From: UMGS1663 sp963621995
Lineage (GTDB): Bacteria; Bacillota; Clostridia; TANB77; CAG-508
Direction: 5' to 3'
Assembly: GCA_963621995.1 (NCBI GenBank)
Contig: CAVFFZ010000007.1
Span: 1 to 57,706 of the forward strand
DNA length: 57,706 bases
The notes below the pieces were generated by a model. The model saw only the letters and a program-made list of their open reading frames with translations, ran no database searches and was not told the origin of the DNA. Position numbers and translations under genes: made by a program. Positions 45,695-54,556 of this stretch are shown one piece after another; the first letter of the stretch is position 1, and every line of letters begins with the position of its first letter.

Positions 45695-45738
45695 TATATA
45701 TGAATAATTTTTAAATTTTTAAGAATTATTCATATATA
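45695..45738. promoter_or_regulatory. 15-bp inverted repeat upstream of the XRE gene
   Basis: TATATATGAATAATT (45695-45709) and its exact complement (45724-45738), ending 12 bases before the start codon and just before the GGGGGGA RBS. It could be an operator for the adjacent repressor-like protein or a leader hairpin. Confidence 0.45.
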
Positions 45739-45750
45739 GGGGGGAATCCA

Positions 45751-46026
45751 ATGACTTCTATGGAATTAGTAGGTCTTAACACTAAATGGTACCGATATCA
45801 AAACAATATGACACAAGAACAATATGCAAATAAAACAAAATTTAAAATGGCATACATTAGTGTTATAGAAACAGGAAATGCAAATTTAACTTGTAAAAAT
45901 ATCGACTTTATAGCAAAGTCTTTTAAGATAAAACCACTTCTTTTGTTTGATGAAAAAACTGCAAAATTAGCAAAAAAATTACCAATTCGTGTAGATATGT
46001 ATAGAAAAAATAATTGTGAACTATAA
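45751..46026 (+). CDS. XRE-family (Cro/CI-type) helix-turn-helix regulator
   Basis: 91 residues. The HTH is at about 12-65: LNTKWYRYQNNMTQEQYANK, then TKFKMAYISVIETGNANL, then CKNIDFIAKSFKIKPLLLF. The RBS (AGGGGGGAA) is strong. It lies at the left edge of the mobile region and probably controls transfer or maintenance genes there. Two hairpins follow. Confidence 0.85.
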   Translation: MTSMELVGLNTKWYRYQNNMTQEQYANKTKFKMAYISVIETGNANLTCKNIDFIAKSFKIKPLLLFDEKTAKLAKKLPIRVDMYRKNNCEL

Positions 46027-46091
46027 TTTAGTTTTATTATAGTTTTTTACTCTATGCAAAACATTAATACCCAGTATTTTTTACTGGGTAT
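46019..46091. terminator. Two tandem hairpins after the XRE gene
   Basis: AACTATAAT / ATTATAGTT (46019-46044) with T6, then ATACCCAGTA / TACTGGGTAT (46067-46091). The second can also terminate the minus-strand gene. Confidence 0.65.
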
Positions 46092-46107
46092 AATATAACT
46101 ATAAATT

Positions 46108-47026
46108 TTAATTTTTTGATTTTAAGCTTTTTTTATTTTCTTTTTCTAATTGTTTTAAACTCTTTTTAGGTGTTGGTAACTCTTCTGGCATAGTTCCGCC
46201 ATTTTTTGCTATTACTTCTCTTATGTTTTTACCAATGTTATAATGAGTTCTATTTGCTTCTTTTTCAGTTTGTATATTATCTTTTTTTAGTTTTTGTTCT
46301 GTTTGAGAAATTCTAAATAAGTTTGCAATAAGTTCATCACTGCCCATATTGTCTAGAATATCCTCTCTGTATCTTAACCCTTTTCTTTTTGCAATGTCAT
46401 CAGCAGTTTCTCCATTATATAGTCCTTTATATCCATAGTTATGAAATTTATCAAAGTTTTTTACTCCAGCATTTTTGGCAGTTTGATTAAGTGAATAGTT
46501 TCCTTTTTTTTGTTAAATTTCTTTGATAAAGTCTTTTTTTGTTTTCTGTTAATGAACTATATTCTTTTTCGGTGATTTCTTGCTTTCTGGTTTGAACTGC
46601 AAAATATGTTTGTGCTAAAGCAATTACTTTTTTTCTACTATCTCCATTTTGAGCTATTAAATAACAAGCATATCTAGTTAATTCGTAATCAATCTGCTCT
46701 CTATAAGCTCCTGATCCTATTTGAACCATTTTATTGACATCAGTAAAATGGTCTAATATACTAATATCACTATTTTCACAAGATATTTTAGCTTTATTAA
46801 TTATTTTTTCGAAATTTTGCCAATTGGAATATTGTAAAATAGGCATAAGTTCTCTAGCATACCAAAATTCAATACCATTTTCATCAACATGTTTTATATC
46901 TTCAAATGATTTATTATTATCTGTATAGTTAGGTCGTAAATTGTCCGATTCATGAGTCGTAAAATTTTCGGATTGTGAGTCGTAATTTTTACGGATCAAA
47001 TTATCAAACTTGGTATCATGTATCAA
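46108..47026 (-). pseudogene. dinD: DinD-like (DNA-damage-inducible protein D) gene, frameshifted and fused to RepA remains
   Basis: Upstream frame (47026 to about 46510): IKHVDENGIEFWYARELMPI, then NWQNFEKIINKAKISCENS and RKKVIALAQTYFAVQTRKQE, all DinD/BRO-like. It stops shortly after an A8 run. Dropping one A gives GNYSLNQTAKNAGVKNFDKF, which continues in the frame ending at 46108 (MGSDELIANLFRISQTEQKL). The first ~35 residues (TKFDNLIRKNYDSQSENF...) are a RepA-type linker, so the gene start comes from a neighbouring replication gene. The homopolymer suggests decay or phase variation, not the CGG mechanism. Confidence 0.75.
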
Positions 47027-47361
47027 TTGTGCAGGGTATAACAGTTTTGGTTTCGCTTTTCCTTGACTAATAATAATTTAGTTTCCACTAATTCATTAAA
47101 AACTTTTGTACAAGTTTTATCAGAAATATGCAGTAATTTTTGTATTTCTTTTCTAGTAAAAATCAAATACACATTTCCGTTTTTATCTATCCAATTATTT
47201 TTAATAGATAGTGTTAATCGGTCTAATAATATACCATAAAGCAATATTGCAGTTGGAGATAAGGAAGTATATCTCTTATTTACAAAAAGCTCTTTTGGTA
47301 TCATATAAAACTTGTATTGGTAAATTTCTTTTTGATTTATAAACTTAAATTCATTTTCCAT
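47023..47361 (-). pseudogene. RepA_N-type replication initiator, truncated by a frameshift
   Basis: 112 residues: YQYKFYMIPKELFVNKRYTS, LSPTAILLYGILLDRLTLS and FTRKEIQKLLHISDKTCTKV match the winged-helix N-terminus of RepA_N initiators from Firmicute plasmids and ICEs. The reading ends early (QNCYTLHN). A shift of the opposite kind (one base missing near 47050) gives KPKLLYPAQLIHDTKF and runs into the DinD-like frame. The usual C-terminal domain is absent. The start has a good RBS (AAAGGAC). Confidence 0.7.
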
Positions 47362-47507
47362 ATCTTGTCCTTTCCAAACTTAATATGAAATAAAGGTTAA
47401 AATTTGTAACTTTAATTTGGAACGAAATTTGATTATTTTTGAGAAACTGACAGAAATTTAAGAAAAAGAAAAACACCTATCAAAGTATCTTGATAAGTGC
47501 TTTTTAA

Positions 47508-47553
47508 CGATTTTCTATTTTTTATGATTTCTCTGAATTTCTATAGAAAATCG
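47508..47553. repeat. 11-bp inverted repeat next to the left att candidate
   Basis: CGATTTTCTAT (47508-47518) and ATAGAAAATCG (47543-47553) are exact complements. Another hairpin, TCCCGAC / GTCGGGA, lies at 47634-47650. The 315-base gap 47362-47676 contains these structures and the att-like repeat, and no gene. Confidence 0.5.
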
Positions 47554-47561
47554 TAAGTGTT

Positions 47562-47572
47562 TGGTGCAGATG
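47562..47572. repeat. Candidate left att core (tRNA 3'-end sequence)
   Basis: TGGTGCAGATG, identical to 54557-54567, the 3' end of the tRNA-Leu remnant. The copies are 6,995 bases apart and the integrase gene begins about 100 bases inside. Eleven bases is short, so this is a candidate only. Confidence 0.45.
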
Positions 47573-47676
47573 AGCTTGAATTTTCACTCATCTTTTCTTA
47601 CTCTATCAGGCTTTTCAAAATTTCGTATCTTTGTCCCGACATTGTCGGGAAACATTTTCTGTTCAATTATTTATTA

Positions 47677-49134
47677 TCATTCAACTTCCATTATCTTGCT
47701 ATTTTCTAGTAATTTTTCATATTTTTCATTCATCCTGTCCATATATTCTGTATATTTGTACATTTGATTTTTCTGATGATAATCAAATATATCTCCATAA
47801 ATATTTATAGTTGTTTGAATATTAGCATGTCCTAAAACTTTTTGCAGTGTTGCTAAATCCATTCCGGCTTCAATACATCTAGTTGCAAATGTGTGTCTTA
47901 ACATATGGGTATGTGCTTCACTGGTCTTTTCATTTACATAGTGAATTCCTTTTGTTTTAGAATTCTTCTTGTGCTTAACAACAATAACCTTTATACCAGC
48001 ATTTTTACATATTCTTTTAAATCCACCATTTACTTGGCTATTCTCATAAAGCTTGCCATCCTTACGAAGAAATATCATATTTTTCTTGTTTGGCTTCATT
48101 TCATTAATTGCTCTTTCAATTACTTCTTTAGATTTTTTATCTAAATGCAGACTTCTTTTAGCATTTTTAGTTTTTGGAACACTTCCTACAATTGTTTTTC
48201 CAGCTTTATTTTTAGTTAATGTTTTAGTAACTCTAATTGTTCCATAATCTTGGTCAAAATTAATATCATCTGTTGTAAGAGCTAATACTTCGCCAATTCT
48301 CATTCCAGTATATAATGCTAGTAGTATCATATTATTATATTGAGAATAATGAGAATTCATATATTGAACTAATATATATTCTTCTTTCATTGTAAAAGCT
48401 ACAACATCTTTATCTTCTTTATAACTTTTAGGCTTCTCTATTGGATCAAGATTAAAATTCATTGCTGTTTCTGCGTTGATAAGATTCTTTTTATATGCTA
48501 ATTCAAATGCTTTTGTTACAATACTATATTCTTTTGAAATAGTGGAATTAGCTTTATGTCTTTCTGCTTGTAAAAACCTTTCAATTTCATTTCTAGTTAC
48601 ATTCTGAATAGGCTTAAACATAAAATTGTATGCACTACAAGCTTTTATGGTTTGCATATTTCTATTGTATCCAGAACCATGTGTTGTAGAAAGTTTAAAT
48701 TTCTTTTCTTCAATTTCATTTGCAAGATCCATTATAGAAATTTGATTTGGAGTATAAATAGTTTCCTTAATGCCTTCTTCTTTATTTTTAATAAATTGAT
48801 TTCTTAACTTTTCTAAAACAACTTCTTCAGACTTACCTGAAAATGATTGTCTAATAGCTTTTCCTGTATTTGCATTTATTCCTAGTTTTAGTAATCTTCC
48901 TTCATATTCATTGTAAAAGTGAAATTTATCACAATTCTCACAATCACTACAATTCTTACACTTGTTACATCTTTCCATAGTTTCTTTGTTTTTTCTATTC
49001 AAACACAAATTTTTATGATTACAATTTGCACATATAGGACAAATATTTTTCTTTGGATTCTTTATAAATTTCTTTCGTTTTCTTATTGTAATGACATAGT
49101 CGATACCTTCGACAAATTCTTTCTTCTTGCTCAT
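47677..49134 (-). CDS. int: Tyrosine recombinase / integrase, Tn916 family
   Basis: 485 residues, longer than usual because of an N-terminal Cys cluster (CPICANCNHKNLC... RCNKCKNCSDCENC) that probably binds zinc. The AP2-like and SAM-like DNA-binding regions follow. The catalytic domain shows TGMRIGEVLAL (Arg), HMLRHTFATRCIEAGMD (His-x-x-Arg), LGHANIQTTINIYGD (His and Tyr). It is the only intact gene I checked that ends in TGA, in line with foreign origin. Its end lies beside the left att candidate; xis lies upstream, giving the standard xis-int order. Confidence 0.93.
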   Translation of the reverse strand: MSKKKEFVEGIDYVITIRKRKKFIKNPKKNICPICANCNHKNLCLNRKNKETMERCNKCKNCSDCENCDKFHFYNEYEGRLLKLGINANTGKAIRQSFSGKSEEVVLEKLRNQFIKNKEEGIKETIYTPNQISIMDLANEIEEKKFKLSTTHGSGYNRNMQTIKACSAYNFMFKPIQNVTRNEIERFLQAERHKANSTISKEYSIVTKAFELAYKKNLINAETAMNFNLDPIEKPKSYKEDKDVVAFTMKEEYILVQYMNSHYSQYNNMILLALYTGMRIGEVLALTTDDINFDQDYGTIRVTKTLTKNKAGKTIVGSVPKTKNAKRSLHLDKKSKEVIERAINEMKPNKKNMIFLRKDGKLYENSQVNGGFKRICKNAGIKVIVVKHKKNSKTKGIHYVNEKTSEAHTHMLRHTFATRCIEAGMDLATLQKVLGHANIQTTINIYGDIFDYHQKNQMYKYTEYMDRMNEKYEKLLENSKIMEVE

Positions 49135-49159
49135 TTTACGCTCCCTTCATAAAATTTAA

Positions 49160-49231
49160 GGGAATGTCTTGCATTTTTTTGTTTAATTATGCTATAATAA
49201 TTTTAGATAATTTACATAGGGAGACATTCCC
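49160..49231. repeat. 10-bp inverted repeat upstream of int
   Basis: GGGAATGTCT (49160-49169) and AGACATTCCC (49222-49231), flanking a promoter-like segment. It may be an operator or a long-range hairpin in the int leader. Confidence 0.45.
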
Positions 49232-49276
49232 ATGTGATTTGAGAGAGGTTTAGAAGTAGCATTTCTAAATCTCTTT
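49169..49276 (+). ncRNA. Possible small RNA between int and xis (opposite strand)
   Basis: On the + strand TTGCAT (49169-49174), 18 bp, TATAAT (49193-49198) is followed by ~45 bases and then a stable hairpin AGAGGTTTAGAA / TTCTAAATCTCT with T-rich tail (about 49243-49280). This is a complete promoter-terminator unit of about 75 transcribed bases with no real ORF (ATG TGA only). It would be antisense to an xis-int transcript. Confidence 0.4.
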
Positions 49277-49282
49277 TATTTT

Positions 49283-49486
49283 TTATGAAATAATATGTCT
49301 AGAACTCATAAACTCTGTTAAAGCATTTGCTTCAATCCCAAAACCTCTGCCATACTTTTGTGCTGGAAAATCAGCTCTGTGAAATAGTTCTAAACATTTT
49401 ACTCTACCAATACGAAACATCTTGCAAATATCTTTTGTTGTATAAATAATTGGCATTGGTTTTTCTTTTAACTTTGTTGTATTCAT
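49283..49486 (-). CDS. xis: Excisionase-like MerR/HTH_17 protein
   Basis: 67 residues from the ATG at 49486, preceded by a perfect AAAGGAGG; a longer start would run through this RBS. The winged HTH is clear: IIYTTKDICKMFRIGRVKCL, then FPAQKYGRGFGIEANALTEF. Size and location just upstream of int fit Tn916-type Xis, which directs excision. Alternative: a generic helix-turn-helix regulator. Confidence 0.8.
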   Translation of the reverse strand: MNTTKLKEKPMPIIYTTKDICKMFRIGRVKCLELFHRADFPAQKYGRGFGIEANALTEFMSSRHIIS

Positions 49487-49695
49487 AAGCAATCCTCCTT
49501 TCGTTTGTACATTTTGAAAAGCTACCATCTATTGACATTATTTCTTGAAAATTATATAATATAAATATAGTTTAAGAACAATTAATATATCTTTATGAAA
49601 TATTATAGTAACTTAGCTATTACAAATATATAATATATTTTTGTTAAAGTCAACTAGTTTTCTAAAATTTTGTAAAATTTTTTATGAGGTGTGAA

Positions 49696-50631
49696 ATGAT
49701 TAGAGAAGAAAAAATTGAATTTACTACGAAATGGTGTAAATATAGTAAATATGTGATTGAAAAGAAAGATGATAAATACTACATACTTCCAGATAAAAAC
49801 GCGAAACCAAGTACATATGATCCATTTGAAATAAAAAATCAAATATTAAAGGATTTATTAGTAATAGGAAAAGAATCAGTTGATAATGAAATGTTTAAAC
49901 TAGGAAATAAAGAAGTATCAATTGAGGCTTTAAGTAAAATTGAAAAATTTCAAAAGTTGGTCCTTGAATTTGTTAATAACTACGGATTATTAGGTAATTT
50001 TAGATTTTTACCAGAAAGTTATGAATTTATGGATAACGGAGAGCTTCCTGTTAATTTAGGATATAATACTTCTATAAATGCATTAGATTTTGAAAAAAAG
50101 TATTTTTGGAAAGACTCACAAATAGATTGGTCTAGTACAATGAAATCAAATGATTATCAAAGAAATACTGGACTTGATAATAGCTTTAAACAGACTGAAG
50201 GTGACAGACTTGATGATATTGTTTTCTCTAAAAATTATGCAGAAACAATTTCTGAGATTATTAATTTTGCTACTATTGTATACAATAAAAAGCTTTTAAT
50301 TTGTGCCTACCTTTATGATGATGTATCAGATGATATTAGGCAACTATATCAAGAAAGTATTACAGGAGATAGTTTGAAAAAGCCTAGTATTTCATATGCG
50401 GCTGAAGATAGACAAATAAAATTCAAATGGAACTTTATGTCGTTAAGTGAAATAATAGAAACTATTTTATTATTAAATGAAACTTCTGGAAGAACAGAAG
50501 TAAAACTATGCAAACATTGTGGTAAACCATTTATTGCAGAAAATATTAAGTCTGAATATGACACTATACAATGTAGAAATAGAGAAAATATAAATAAGAG
50601 TAGACAAAAGAAAAATAATTATATTAAATAG
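49696..50631 (+). CDS. Cargo protein with C-terminal zinc-finger motif
   Basis: 311 residues from the ATG at 49696 (GAGGTG just upstream; an ATG at 49684 is also possible). There are no membrane segments. The body is unrecognised, with conserved-looking FRFLPESYEFMDNGELPVNL and YDDVSDDIRQLYQ. The C-terminus has CKHCGKPFIAENIKSEYDTI and then QCRNRENINKSRQKKNNY, resembling CGNR-type or DUF6076 zinc-binding ends. It is the first + strand gene of the element cargo and is divergent from xis. Confidence 0.6.
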   Translation: MIREEKIEFTTKWCKYSKYVIEKKDDKYYILPDKNAKPSTYDPFEIKNQILKDLLVIGKESVDNEMFKLGNKEVSIEALSKIEKFQKLVLEFVNNYGLLGNFRFLPESYEFMDNGELPVNLGYNTSINALDFEKKYFWKDSQIDWSSTMKSNDYQRNTGLDNSFKQTEGDRLDDIVFSKNYAETISEIINFATIVYNKKLLICAYLYDDVSDDIRQLYQESITGDSLKKPSISYAAEDRQIKFKWNFMSLSEIIETILLLNETSGRTEVKLCKHCGKPFIAENIKSEYDTIQCRNRENINKSRQKKNNYIK

Positions 50632-50655
50632 ATTTATGTTATTTGGAGGTTGAAA

Positions 50656-51687
50656 ATGGAAAACAATCTAATAAATGCAGAATACGATAATTTTATTGTT
50701 GAAATTAAAAATAAAATACGAAAAAGTCAATATGAAGCTATGAAGGCTGTAAATACAACACTAATTAACTTGTATTGGGGGATTGGAGAAGAAATATATA
50801 ATCAACAGCAAGAAAAGGGCTGGGGAAAATCAATTGTTGAAGTTTTATCAAAGGAAATTCAAAAAGAATTTCCAGAAGTAAAGGGATTTTCTGCAAGTAA
50901 TTTATGGAGAATGAGAAATTTTTATCTTACATACAAAGATATAGAAAATCTCGCACCACTCGTGCGAGAAATTAGTTGGACTAAAAATATTGTTATAACA
51001 GAAAAATGTAAAGATAATCTTGAAAGAGAATTTTATATAAAAATGACAAAAAAATATGGTTGGTCAAAAGATGTATTAATTAACCATATCGAAAATAAAT
51101 CTTATGAAAAATATTTAATTAACCAAACAAATTTTGATGAAACTTTACCTGAAAAATATGTAAATCAAGCTAAGCTTGCAGTAAAAGACGAATATATATT
51201 TGATATAATGGAATTATCTGAACAACATTCAGAAAGAGAATTAGAAAGAGCTTTAGTTGATAATATTAAGGATTTTCTTGGAGAAATGGGTGGAAACTTT
51301 GCATTTATGGGAAATCAATATCATCTAAATGTTGATGGAAATGATTTTTATATTGATTTACTTCTATATCATAGAAGTTTAAAGAGTTTAGTTGCAATAG
51401 AATTAAAAATAGGCGAATTCAAACCAGAATATGTTGGTCAATTACAATTTTATCTAACAGTATTAGATAAACAGGTTAAAATGGAAAGTGAAAATCCGTC
51501 AATAGGTATTATAATTTGTAAAGAAAAAAATAGGACTGTTGTTGAATATGCTTTAAGTAATAGCGACAAACCTATTGGAGTTGCAACATATAAAATTCAT
51601 GATTCTTTGCCAGAGCAAATGAAAGATTTATTACCATCTCCTGAGGAAATAAAGAAAAGATTAGAAGGATTAGATAATGAGAATTAG
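50656..51687 (+). CDS. PD-(D/E)XK nuclease family protein, YhcG/DUF1016
   Basis: 343 residues from the ATG at 50656 (RBS GGAGG at 50645-50649). The N-terminal DUF1016_N domain has LINLYWGIGEEIYNQQQEKG and SASNLWRMRNFYL. The C-terminal nuclease domain shows DFYIDLLLYHRSLKSLVAIE and ELKIGEFKPEYVGQLQFYL, where D...ExK are the metal-binding residues. Family: putative DNA nucleases carried in defence islands and mobile elements. It shares an 11-base overlap with the next gene. Confidence 0.88.
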   Translation: MENNLINAEYDNFIVEIKNKIRKSQYEAMKAVNTTLINLYWGIGEEIYNQQQEKGWGKSIVEVLSKEIQKEFPEVKGFSASNLWRMRNFYLTYKDIENLAPLVREISWTKNIVITEKCKDNLEREFYIKMTKKYGWSKDVLINHIENKSYEKYLINQTNFDETLPEKYVNQAKLAVKDEYIFDIMELSEQHSERELERALVDNIKDFLGEMGGNFAFMGNQYHLNVDGNDFYIDLLLYHRSLKSLVAIELKIGEFKPEYVGQLQFYLTVLDKQVKMESENPSIGIIICKEKNRTVVEYALSNSDKPIGVATYKIHDSLPEQMKDLLPSPEEIKKRLEGLDNEN

Positions 51688-51865
51688 ATGTTTAAAATGT
51701 AATGATATAATTGAATCAAAAGATTTACATGATTGTGTAAGTTGCAAGTGTGGCGCTTGCTCGATAGATGGTGGAAATCAGTATACAAGAATTGGTGGAG
51801 ATACCAATTATATAAATATAGTATATGAAGATGGAACGGAAAAATTATTAAATAAATCAAATTAA
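51677..51865 (+). CDS. Small Cys-rich protein
   Basis: 62 residues: RCLKCNDIIESKDLHDCVSC and KCGACSIDGGNQYTRIGGD provide six or seven Cys, probably one or two zinc-binding knuckles. It begins inside the end of the DUF1016 gene, so it is translationally coupled. Similar small DUF7695-like proteins occur widely in Firmicutes; function unknown. Confidence 0.65.
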   Translation: MRIRCLKCNDIIESKDLHDCVSCKCGACSIDGGNQYTRIGGDTNYINIVYEDGTEKLLNKSN

Positions 51866-51879
51866 AAGGAGAATTATAT

Positions 51880-53549
51880 ATGTCAAAAAATTGTGTTATG
51901 TGTAATAAGAAAATTGGCCTATTTGAAAAAATGTATGAAGATAAATATTGTAAAGAATGCTATGAAATAGTGCAAAATGAAAAAGAGAAAGAAAAAAAGA
52001 AGAAGAAAGAAAAAGAAAAGAAAATCTCTTAAAAAAATTAAAAGAACAAGAAGAAGAAAAAAGGAACCAAAAAGAAAAAATAGACACAGCAAGAGATTAT
52101 TTGTTGTATACAAATTATTATTGGGTTGTAATTGGAAATATTTCTTTAATACCATTCCATTATGACGATATTTTTAATAAATCTATTACAAATAAATTTG
52201 AAATTATAAAATTATTATTTGATGAAATAATTAAAGAATTACCTAAAGATTTTTCATTTAACGACATAAAACAAATTACGACATATAGAAAATCCTCTAA
52301 AATTATACATGATGTTTTAAAAAACTATACAAATGCTAACCTAGATTATCTAAAGTATTGTCAAATTTTAGTTGAAGACCAACAATATGCACCAAATCCT
52401 AATTATAACATTTTAGATGATATAGATGAAAATAGCTACTTATTAGATAATGAAACTGTATTATTAAATTTTAATAGTATAATACAATCATTTATAGATA
52501 ATAAAGAGAAAGTAATTAATAACTTGCAAAAAATAATTAATGAGTTGATAGACAACTCTAAAAGACCTACTAAATATGATACAGATAAATGTATAAAGTT
52601 CTACAAAGAAGAACTAAAACAAACATTTGAAATACTTGAAATTTATTATTTTTACGCAGTAATAATTGTATATTATATCCATTATAATATTATTGTAGAC
52701 AAAATTATGGATAATAGTGAGTTATATAATATTTATAAAAAAATAAAAAATGAAATTCATAATGAAAATTATATTATTCAAAAATTGTATCCTATATATA
52801 ATTCACTATACAAAAATGAATATGATATTACCTTTGATGATGAGAATGAATTTAAACTTTTAATTGAAACAATTAATGATAAAGAAAAAATAGTAGAAAA
52901 AGATGATTTTATTGATATAAATAGTAGTATTCTAAATATAAATATCAATAAATTTGTAAATAGCACAAATGATGATGAACTTGCATTTAAAGTACTAGAC
53001 GAAATAAATTCAAACATTGTTTCATATAAAAAATATTTATCAATAAATGATGTTCTTGATATATTAATTTACTCAAGAAAATACATAGACATAATAAATG
53101 AAGTAAAAAAACAACAAGCATTAAAAGAAAAAGAACGAATTTTAAATGGATGTTTTGAAGAAGAAAAGGAAATAAATAACAACTTATTAGATTATTCCAA
53201 TATTACTAATGGATATGATTTTGAGGCTTTTGTGGCTAATGTATATAAGATGTTAGGATATAATGTAGAAGGTGTTACTTCAAAGAGTGGAGACCAAGGA
53301 GCAGATGTAATTATTGAAAAAGATAATATAAAATATGCAATTCAAGTTAAGTATTATAATAATCCAGTTGGCAACAAAGCCGTTCAAGAAGTTGTAGCTG
53401 CAAAAAGCTTTTATAAAACTGATAAAGCTATGGTTGTTACTAATAGTAATTTTACTCCACAAGCTATAACATTAGCAAATGCAAATGATGTTTTACTGGT
53501 GGATGGAAATAAATTAGATGAGTTAATAAAAGAGGTAAAGAATAAATAA
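51880..53549 (+). CDS. Mrr-like restriction endonuclease with zinc ribbon, in two frames (-1 at A AAA AAG)
   Basis: Frame 1 starts at the ATG at 51880 (RBS AAAAGGAGAA) and encodes a zinc ribbon (CVMCNKKIGLF...YCKECYE) and a Lys/Glu run, stopping at 52030-52032. The -1 frame is open through the same run and continues ENLLKKLKEQEEEKRNQ... to 53549. It contains the Mrr domain: DFEAFVANVYKMLGYNVEGV, SGDQGADVIIEKDNIKYAIQ and QVKYYNNPVGNKAVQE (D...QxK). The purine run contains A AAA AAG in the right phase, the dnaX-type slippery heptamer. Thus the gene is either programmed -1 or broken by a one-base loss. Confidence 0.7.
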
Positions 53550-53550
53550 A

Positions 53551-54072
53551 ATGAAAATAGAAGAAATTAAGAAAAAAACAAAGAAAAGAATTTCAGCAAT
53601 TTATGATTGTTTTAAGAGTGGTTATATAGAAGAATCTCTTATATTATTATATTCGACAATAGATTCAATATCGTGGTTATATTCTACTGAAACAAATATA
53701 GATAATAGAAAAACAGGACATGATTTTTTAGAATTTTCAAAAAAATATTATCTACCATGTCTAACTGGCTATGATATATCAGCAGAAGAATTATATTTAG
53801 CAAGATGTTCTGTGGTACATACTAGTTCATCTCTTGCGAGAAATCAAAAGCAAAATAGACAATTTCAATATTCTAATTCAGAAGATAATAGAAAGGCACA
53901 AGATAACATATCAAAATTGGTATGTAATACTTGTATTAGCATAAATGTTAAAGATTTAATTTTGGCTTTGGAATTTTCTACTGAAAATTTCTTTGATTCT
54001 TTATCTATTAATAAAATAAATGAAATAGATAAAAAAACAGAGAATTGGTATGTAGACTGTATAATTAAATAG
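53551..54072 (+). CDS. HEPN-like protein adjacent to the Mrr gene
   Basis: 173 residues, starting one base after the Mrr stop, so it is coupled to it. All-helical character, with LARCSVVHTSSS providing an R-x4-H motif typical of HEPN ribonucleases (Rx4-6H). The preceding segment (SLILLYSTIDSISWLY) fits the HEPN helix carrying conserved acidic or polar residues. Family knowledge: HEPN proteins are RNases in toxin-antitoxin and abortive-infection systems. The active RNase assignment is an inference from one motif. Confidence 0.55.
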   Translation: MKIEEIKKKTKKRISAIYDCFKSGYIEESLILLYSTIDSISWLYSTETNIDNRKTGHDFLEFSKKYYLPCLTGYDISAEELYLARCSVVHTSSSLARNQKQNRQFQYSNSEDNRKAQDNISKLVCNTCISINVKDLILALEFSTENFFDSLSINKINEIDKKTENWYVDCIIK

Positions 54073-54113
54073 AGGTAAAACTGGACAAACTATTTCCAGT
54101 TTTACCTTTCTCT
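54073..54113. terminator. Bidirectional terminator between convergent genes
   Basis: 13-bp perfect stem AGGTAAAACTGGA / TCCAGTTTTACCT. The right arm contains the stop codon of the minus-strand coiled-coil gene. Confidence 0.85.
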
Positions 54114-54443
54114 TTTTCTATCTTTCTTTTTAGCAATTTCTTTTTCAGCTTTTTCTCTATTTGCTTCAGTTCTTTTTTTAATTAACTTTTCTTCTTTTTC
54201 TCCTCTTTCTACTTTACTTATAATTCTTCTGCAAGTTTGTAATTTTTTGTTTATTCTTTCAATATCTTCGTTTAGATGGCTAATTTTTGCTTTGAGAATC
54301 GTTTTATCGGCATTATTTTGAGTTTGGTTATATAATTTCATATATTCTTCTTTTTGAGCTTTTAACGGCGAAATTTCTTTAAGATAGTTAGTTCTTAAAT
54401 TTTGAATATCTTCTAGAGTTTTTATATCATGAATATTAATCAT
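54102..54443 (-). CDS. Coiled-coil protein, possibly a relaxase C-terminal fragment
   Basis: 113 residues, entirely helical and very Lys/Glu-rich. KAKISHLNEDIERINKKLQT, then CRRIISKVERGEKEEK resembles the C-terminal region of MobA/MobL-type relaxases (coiled coil ending in a 'LC..I..R' block). The start at 54443 has only a weak RBS, so it may be a decayed remnant of a larger gene. Confidence 0.45.
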   Translation of the reverse strand: MINIHDIKTLEDIQNLRTNYLKEISPLKAQKEEYMKLYNQTQNNADKTILKAKISHLNEDIERINKKLQTCRRIISKVERGEKEEKLIKKRTEANREKAEKEIAKKKDRKRER

Positions 54444-54556
54444 ATTAATCTCTACTGCATTACTATTGCATTACTTTTAATAAAATTTTAAAAAATAAAA
54501 AGAGCATAACCCTTGACATTACTGGATTATGTTCTTTTTATTACGTATTTCGTATC

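Noticed and set aside
46500..46530. Frameshift in the DinD-like gene as a further example of the CGG-type shift
   Set aside because: The shift also leads into GGA, but the in-frame codon is AGG, which is used normally elsewhere (for example in rnhB), and it follows an A8 run. Slippage or indel in the homopolymer is simpler.
50948..50968. Perfect palindrome TCTCGCAC / GTGCGAGA inside the DUF1016 gene
   Set aside because: It encodes the conserved LAPLVREI segment of the family, so the symmetry is explained by coding sequence.
51940..52080. Purine-rich tract that could be a low-complexity repeat or triplex-forming element
   Set aside because: Both frames encode Lys/Glu coiled coil, which is enough to explain the composition; only the slippery heptamer was kept.
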